DNA of 24,851 nt from contig CAJUJI010000021.1 in NCBI GenBank assembly GCA_910586875.1, forward strand, positions 1 to 24,851. Reading direction: 5' to 3'. The notes beneath the pieces were generated by a model. The model was not told the origin of the DNA, did no database searches, and saw only the letters and a list, made by a program, of their open reading frames with translations. Every line of letters starts with the position of its first letter. Positions within the stretch are counted from its first letter, which is position 1. The DNA is from an uncultured Anaerotruncus sp. (GTDB taxonomy: Bacteria > Bacillota > Clostridia > Oscillospirales > Ruminococcaceae). Shown here in pieces: positions 21,697 to 24,851 of the stretch. The position numbers and the translations under genes were made by a program.

Positions 21697-21743
21697 AAAA
21701 ACTCTCCACCTTTATCGATTTGGTTTTATTTTTTGTGGAAGCA
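21688..21743 (-). promoter_or_regulatory. Stem-loop covering the yqzL-like start codon
   Basis: TGCTTCCACAAAAA (21688-21701) and TTTTTGTGGAAGCA (21730-21743) are perfect 14-bp complements with a 28-nt loop. In the minus-strand mRNA the GUG start codon sits in the 3' arm and the ribosome binding site in the loop. Folding would limit translation of this gene and could affect the overlapping recO. Confidence 0.55.
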
Positions 21744-21827
21744 CAATCGGTTATCAGAGGGAATGCTTCACAGCATTTCCAGCATTTTATAGTTAAAATT
21801 CCTCAAAAGCAACCGCCGCTCGAAATT

Positions 21828-22739
21828 TTATTGGAATCCAAACGATCGGATCACATTTTCCCGGTTGCGCCAATCCTCGCGTACCTTGACCCAGCATTTT
21901 AAATTTACCTTACAGGCAAGAAATTTCTCGATGTCCTCCCGCGCCTGCGATGCGATCTTTTTGAGCATCTCTCCGCCCTTGCCAATGATCATCCCTTTGT
22001 GAGAATCGCGCTCACAGTAAATTTCTACATCAATATCAATCAGTTCCTGTCCATTGCGCTCCCGCATCCGTTCAACCGTCACTGCGGTTCCATGTGGAAT
22101 TTCGTCATACAGATTGCGCAGCAGCTTTTCCCGCACAATCTCCGCAACGATGAGTCGCTCAGGTTGATCGGTCAAGGTATCTGAATCAAAGAAAAATGGC
22201 GAGGGAACCACAAATCCTTGCAGCTCGGTTAGCAGTTCATCCACCCCTTCACCGCGCAGTGCAGAAACTGGCACCACCGCCGCAAAGTCAAACGCCTTGG
22301 TATAGGCCAGGATGCGCGCCATCAGCTTGTCCTTCTGGCTGAGGGTGTCTATTTTGTTGATAGCCAGAATCGCCGGCAGCCGCTGCTGGCGAAACGACTC
22401 CATCAACTGTTGTTCCGCCTTTTGGATTTCTCCCTCCGGCTCGACCACCAGAACCGCAACGTCCACGTCTGCGACACTGTCATCGATCTGCTTAACCATG
22501 TATTCCGAAAGCTTGGTGCGCGGTTTGTGCAAACCTGGCGTATCAATGAACACCAGCTGCATATCTTCCTGAGTCAATACACCCGTAATGCGAGTGCGGG
22601 TGGTTTGCGGCTTGTTGGAAACAATCGCAACCTTCTCCCCAATCAGCGCGTTGAGAAGACTGGATTTGCCGACATTCGGCCGTCCAACAATCGCCACAAA
22701 TGCCGATTTGGTAGCAAACTCCTCTTGTTGAAATTTCAT
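21828..22739 (-). CDS. era: GTPase Era
   Basis: A 303-residue GTPase that binds 16S rRNA near its 3' end and aids 30S subunit maturation. G1 GRPNVGKSS (19-27), G2 in QTTRTRITGV, G3 DTPG, G4 NKID and G5 SAL are all present. The C-terminal KH domain contains GMIIGKGGEMLKKI. The length is typical. Start is ATG two bases after the dgkA stop; the ribosome binding site (GGAAAG) is moderate, and coupling to dgkA is likely. The neighbours phoH, ybeY and dgkA match the common Firmicutes order. Confidence 0.98.
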   Translation of the reverse strand: MKFQQEEFATKSAFVAIVGRPNVGKSSLLNALIGEKVAIVSNKPQTTRTRITGVLTQEDMQLVFIDTPGLHKPRTKLSEYMVKQIDDSVADVDVAVLVVEPEGEIQKAEQQLMESFRQQRLPAILAINKIDTLSQKDKLMARILAYTKAFDFAAVVPVSALRGEGVDELLTELQGFVVPSPFFFDSDTLTDQPERLIVAEIVREKLLRNLYDEIPHGTAVTVERMRERNGQELIDIDVEIYCERDSHKGMIIGKGGEMLKKIASQAREDIEKFLACKVNLKCWVKVREDWRNRENVIRSFGFQ

Positions 22740-22741
22740 AA

Positions 22742-23242
22742 TTATTTCTTTCCAGCTTCTGCCGGACTACTCCTCTTCTTTTTTTTGCCGCCGTAAAAAA
22801 TAAACCAAATAGAAACTGCTGCCAGCAAAAGCACCGTTGACCACCGCACCGGTGAAAAAAGCAGCCACGGGCCCAACGCAAGCAACTGCTTTGGGCGCCA
22901 CAGCAGACAGCCGCCAATTCCAACTGCGGCGGCAGCAGCGGCCAAAACCGCACCGGCAGCAGTGTCCTTCGCGCGCTTTGCCAGCGGATGCCAGTCGGAG
23001 CAGGCAAGATCCACCACCGCCTCCAGCGCGGTATTCAGCAGCTCTAATGCCAACACCAAACCCATCACCAACAACAGAATTGCCGTCCGCATCCGCCCCA
23101 GCTGTAAATAACCTGCGAGCAAAAGCACCCATAGTCCGATTGTCAGATGAATGCGGAAATTTCTCTCCTGACAGATGCAATACCAAACCCCTGCTCCCGC
23201 ACAGGAAAAGCTGCGGGCCAGACTTTTCAGTTCAGATTTCAT
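22742..23242 (-). CDS. dgkA: Undecaprenol/diacylglycerol kinase (DgkA family) with extended C-terminus
   Basis: A 166-residue membrane kinase. The signature ELLNTALEAVVDLACSDWHPLAKRAKDTAAGAV is intact and holds the catalytic Glu, Asp and the nucleotide-binding KRAKD stretch. In Firmicutes the enzyme phosphorylates undecaprenol, the cell-wall lipid carrier. The protein continues after the usual third helix into about 45 extra residues with another hydrophobic segment (WSTVLLLAAVSIWFIFYGG) and a Lys-rich tail, so it is longer than the typical 120-140 residues. The ATG at 23242 overlaps the end of ybeY by 11 bases and has no clear ribosome binding site, so coupled translation is likely. A TTG at 23251 is an alternative. 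Confidence 0.92.
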   Translation of the reverse strand: MKSELKSLARSFSCAGAGVWYCICQERNFRIHLTIGLWVLLLAGYLQLGRMRTAILLLVMGLVLALELLNTALEAVVDLACSDWHPLAKRAKDTAAGAVLAAAAAAVGIGGCLLWRPKQLLALGPWLLFSPVRWSTVLLLAAVSIWFIFYGGKKKKRSSPAEAGKK

Positions 23243-23744
23243 CCTGGTCAATCACATAGCTGGCGTCCCGTTGCAAGCCCAAGCTCGCCAGCACACTTTC
23301 CTCTTTTTCGCGCATCCGCACCTGCTCCAATCCGCCAGCCTCGTGGTCATAGCCCAACAGATGCAGCATGGAATGCACCGTCAGAAAGCCGATTTCCCGC
23401 TGGAGCGAATGTCCATACATGCGCGCTTGCTCAATCGCACGCTCGACCGAAATGACAATGTCCCCTAGCTGATAAGCGCCTGTCTCCAAATTGCAGTCAT
23501 AAACGCCGTTTTCCCCCAGAGGAAATGAGAGCACATCGGTCGGCATATCCTTGTTGCGAAACTCCTGATTCAGTTGGCGAATTTGCTCATTCGTCACAAA
23601 GCTGACGCTCACCTCCGCGCCGTGCCGGAACTTTTCCTCCACCAACACCGCATGGCAGCATCGCCGGATTAAAAGCCGAATGCCGCTTGGAATTTTAACC
23701 GCTTTCTGGCGGTTGGATATCAATACCTTTATGCGCTCTACCAT
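23232..23744 (-). CDS. ybeY: Endoribonuclease YbeY (16S rRNA maturation)
   Basis: A 170-residue zinc-dependent endoribonuclease needed for 16S rRNA 3'-end processing and ribosome quality control. The zinc-binding HSMLHLLGYDHE motif (about 124-135) holds the three conserved His. The preceding MPTDVLSFPL and LGDIVISVERA stretches are also family marks. Start is ATG with AGGAG 8 bases upstream. It lies 38 bases after phoH and overlaps dgkA by 11 bases, all in one operon. Era, encoded downstream, is a known functional partner. Confidence 0.97.
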   Translation of the reverse strand: MVERIKVLISNRQKAVKIPSGIRLLIRRCCHAVLVEEKFRHGAEVSVSFVTNEQIRQLNQEFRNKDMPTDVLSFPLGENGVYDCNLETGAYQLGDIVISVERAIEQARMYGHSLQREIGFLTVHSMLHLLGYDHEAGGLEQVRMREKEESVLASLGLQRDASYVIDQDEI

Positions 23745-23782
23745 TTTCGTTTCTCCTCTATCATAGTGCCCATGCTATGAAC

Positions 23783-24739
23783 TTATTTGCGGTTGTAATA
23801 GCGTTCATACGCCTTTATAATTGCCTGCACCAATTGGTGACGTACAACATCCTTTTCTGTAAAATAAACAATCCCAATATCTTCCACATTCTTCAAAACC
23901 TTTGCAGCCTCCACCAGACCGGAACGCTTGCTATCTGGCAGGTCAATCTGGGTGACATCCCCTGTAATAATCGCCTTGGAATTGAACCCCAATCGGGTGA
24001 GGAACATTTTCATTTGTTCGGGGGTAGTATTCTGCGCTTCGTCCAAGATGATAAAGCTGTCATCCAATGTGCGCCCGCGCATATAAGCCAGCGGTGCAAC
24101 CTCGATACTTTGGCGCTCGACCTGCCGTTGGAAATTTTCCGCCCCTAACATCTCGAATAACGCGTCATAAAGCGGCCGTAGATAGGGGTCCACCTTATTC
24201 TGCAAATCGCCCGGCAAAAAGCCCAGCTTCTCCCCTGCCTCGACTGCGGGACGGGTTAGAATGATGCGGTTGATTTCATGCGCACGAAAGGCGCGTACCG
24301 CCATTGCAACCGCCAGATAGGTTTTTCCTGTTCCGGCTGGCCCGATGCCGAATGTAATGGTATTCCTTTGAATCGCATCCAGATACTTTTTCTGTCCCAG
24401 TGTTTTCGCCTTGACCGGCTTGCCCGAGGTGGTGATACACACAACATCGCTCGCTAATGCTGCGACCTGCCCTTCTGTTCCCTCCTGCACCATCGCGATC
24501 ATGTACCGCACATTCTGCTCGGTAACCGCCTCACCCTTCTCAATCAACGAGAGCAGCCCGCTGATGGTGCGCGCCGCCAATGGAACCTGCTCGGGTTCTC
24601 CGCTCACCTTTAGCTCGGTGCCGCGGCAGGTCACGGTCACCTGATACGCTTGTTCAATCAGCCTGATGTTTTCATCCAGGTTCCCAAACAGCGCAAGCGC
24701 GTGCTCCATCCGGTCTATATTTACCAATTGTTCTATCAT
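23783..24739 (-). CDS. phoH: PhoH family ATPase (PhoH-like)
   Basis: A 318-residue PhoH-like ATPase, usual length. The N-terminal KH-like domain (about 1-80) is followed by the ATPase with Walker A GPAGTGKT (about 133-140), RPAVEAGEKLGFLPGDLQ and Walker B SFIILDEAQNTTPEQMKM. Bacterial PhoH proteins are thought to act in RNA metabolism, and the constant link with ybeY supports this. Start is ATG with AAGGGAAACGACA upstream. It is the first gene of the operon in this window. The sporulation gene yqfD, which precedes phoH in Bacillus, is not seen in the 112 bases left. Confidence 0.96.
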   Translation of the reverse strand: MIEQLVNIDRMEHALALFGNLDENIRLIEQAYQVTVTCRGTELKVSGEPEQVPLAARTISGLLSLIEKGEAVTEQNVRYMIAMVQEGTEGQVAALASDVVCITTSGKPVKAKTLGQKKYLDAIQRNTITFGIGPAGTGKTYLAVAMAVRAFRAHEINRIILTRPAVEAGEKLGFLPGDLQNKVDPYLRPLYDALFEMLGAENFQRQVERQSIEVAPLAYMRGRTLDDSFIILDEAQNTTPEQMKMFLTRLGFNSKAIITGDVTQIDLPDSKRSGLVEAAKVLKNVEDIGIVYFTEKDVVRHQLVQAIIKAYERYYNRK

Positions 24740-24778
24740 TGTCGTTTCCCTTTTCTGTAAATCCGTTTCTTCTCATTT

Positions 24779-24807
24779 AGTATAGCAAATCATGGCAGAG
24801 ATAACAA
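24779..24807 (-). promoter_or_regulatory. Vegetative promoter for phoH-ybeY-dgkA-era-yqzL-recO-mutS2
   Basis: Read on the minus strand, TTGTTA (24807-24802) is followed after exactly 17 bases by TATACT (24784-24779), matching the consensus at 4 and 5 of 6 positions. The phoH ATG is about 40 bases downstream. A TTTTCACA/TGTGAAA inverted repeat lies just upstream (about 24811-24842) and could be an operator. Confidence 0.65.
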
Positions 24808-24851
24808 GCATTTTTCACATAATTTTATTAAGATTTTGTGAAATTTTGATA

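Noticed and set aside
21509..21709. Minus-strand 66-residue ORF in the era-recO gap
   Set aside because: It overlaps the yqzL-like frame, which has the better motif, start signal and synteny.
1..24851. CRISPR arrays, tRNA/rRNA genes, insertion sequences, phage attachment sites
   Set aside because: No spaced direct repeats, cloverleaf-like sequences, transposase or integrase motifs were seen on either strand.

Overview
The window looks like a chromosomal segment of a spore-forming, anaerobic Clostridia bacterium, most likely of the Oscillospiraceae/Ruminococcaceae type. The evidence is a CwlJ/GerQ-type spore germination gene pair, Firmicutes housekeeping synteny (phoH-ybeY-dgkA-era-yqzL-recO-mutS2), strong AGGAGG-type ribosome binding sites, moderate base composition and several Clostridia-typical families (DUF4358, DUF3842, CmpB, DHHW/MBOAT). 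No tRNA, rRNA, insertion sequence, phage gene or CRISPR array was seen. Most genes are on the minus strand. The taxonomic placement is inference from gene content only.

Layout. 30-1229 (+): a secreted, membrane-anchored prenyltransferase/squalene-cyclase-repeat protein, closed by a bidirectional terminator. 1285-4426 (-): a putative extracellular acyl-transfer module made of a DUF4358 lipoprotein, an MBOAT O-acyltransferase and a DHHW (AlgJ-like) protein. 4563-7444 (-): a polar amino-acid ABC importer (binding protein, permease, ATPase), with an unrecognised Trp-rich 76-residue ORF between the binding-protein and permease genes. 7609-10485 (-): a tightly packed operon of Cof-type HAD phosphatase, radical SAM/SPASM protein, single-domain biotin protein ligase and DUF3842 protein.

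10666-13108 (+): an ECF sigma factor, a ZAS-type anti-sigma factor and two membrane proteins of unknown role, all overlapping and so probably translationally coupled. 13153-15148 (-): a CmpB-family membrane protein, then an operon of a D-2-hydroxyacid dehydrogenase and a small membrane-anchored protein. A striking 21-bp perfect palindrome with a 3-nt loop lies between them. 15309-16115 (+): a cwlJ/gerQ-like pair behind a sequence resembling a sporulation sigma-E promoter. 16225-16836 (+): an unrecognised secreted protein. 16873-17820 (-): L-lactate dehydrogenase.

17939-24739 (-): a small conserved protein of unknown function with its own promoter, then mutS2, recO, a short yqzL-like gene, era, dgkA, ybeY and phoH. 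This last block is transcribed from a promoter near 24779-24807 and serves ribosome maturation (YbeY, Era, MutS2), RNA metabolism (PhoH), lipid-carrier phosphorylation (DgkA) and recombination (RecO).

No clearly new defence or mobile system is visible. The best leads for undescribed biology are the ECF operon's two membrane proteins, the Trp-rich small ORF in the ABC-importer locus, the 21-bp palindrome, and RNA hairpins that appear to cover translation start signals (CmpB gene, yqzL).
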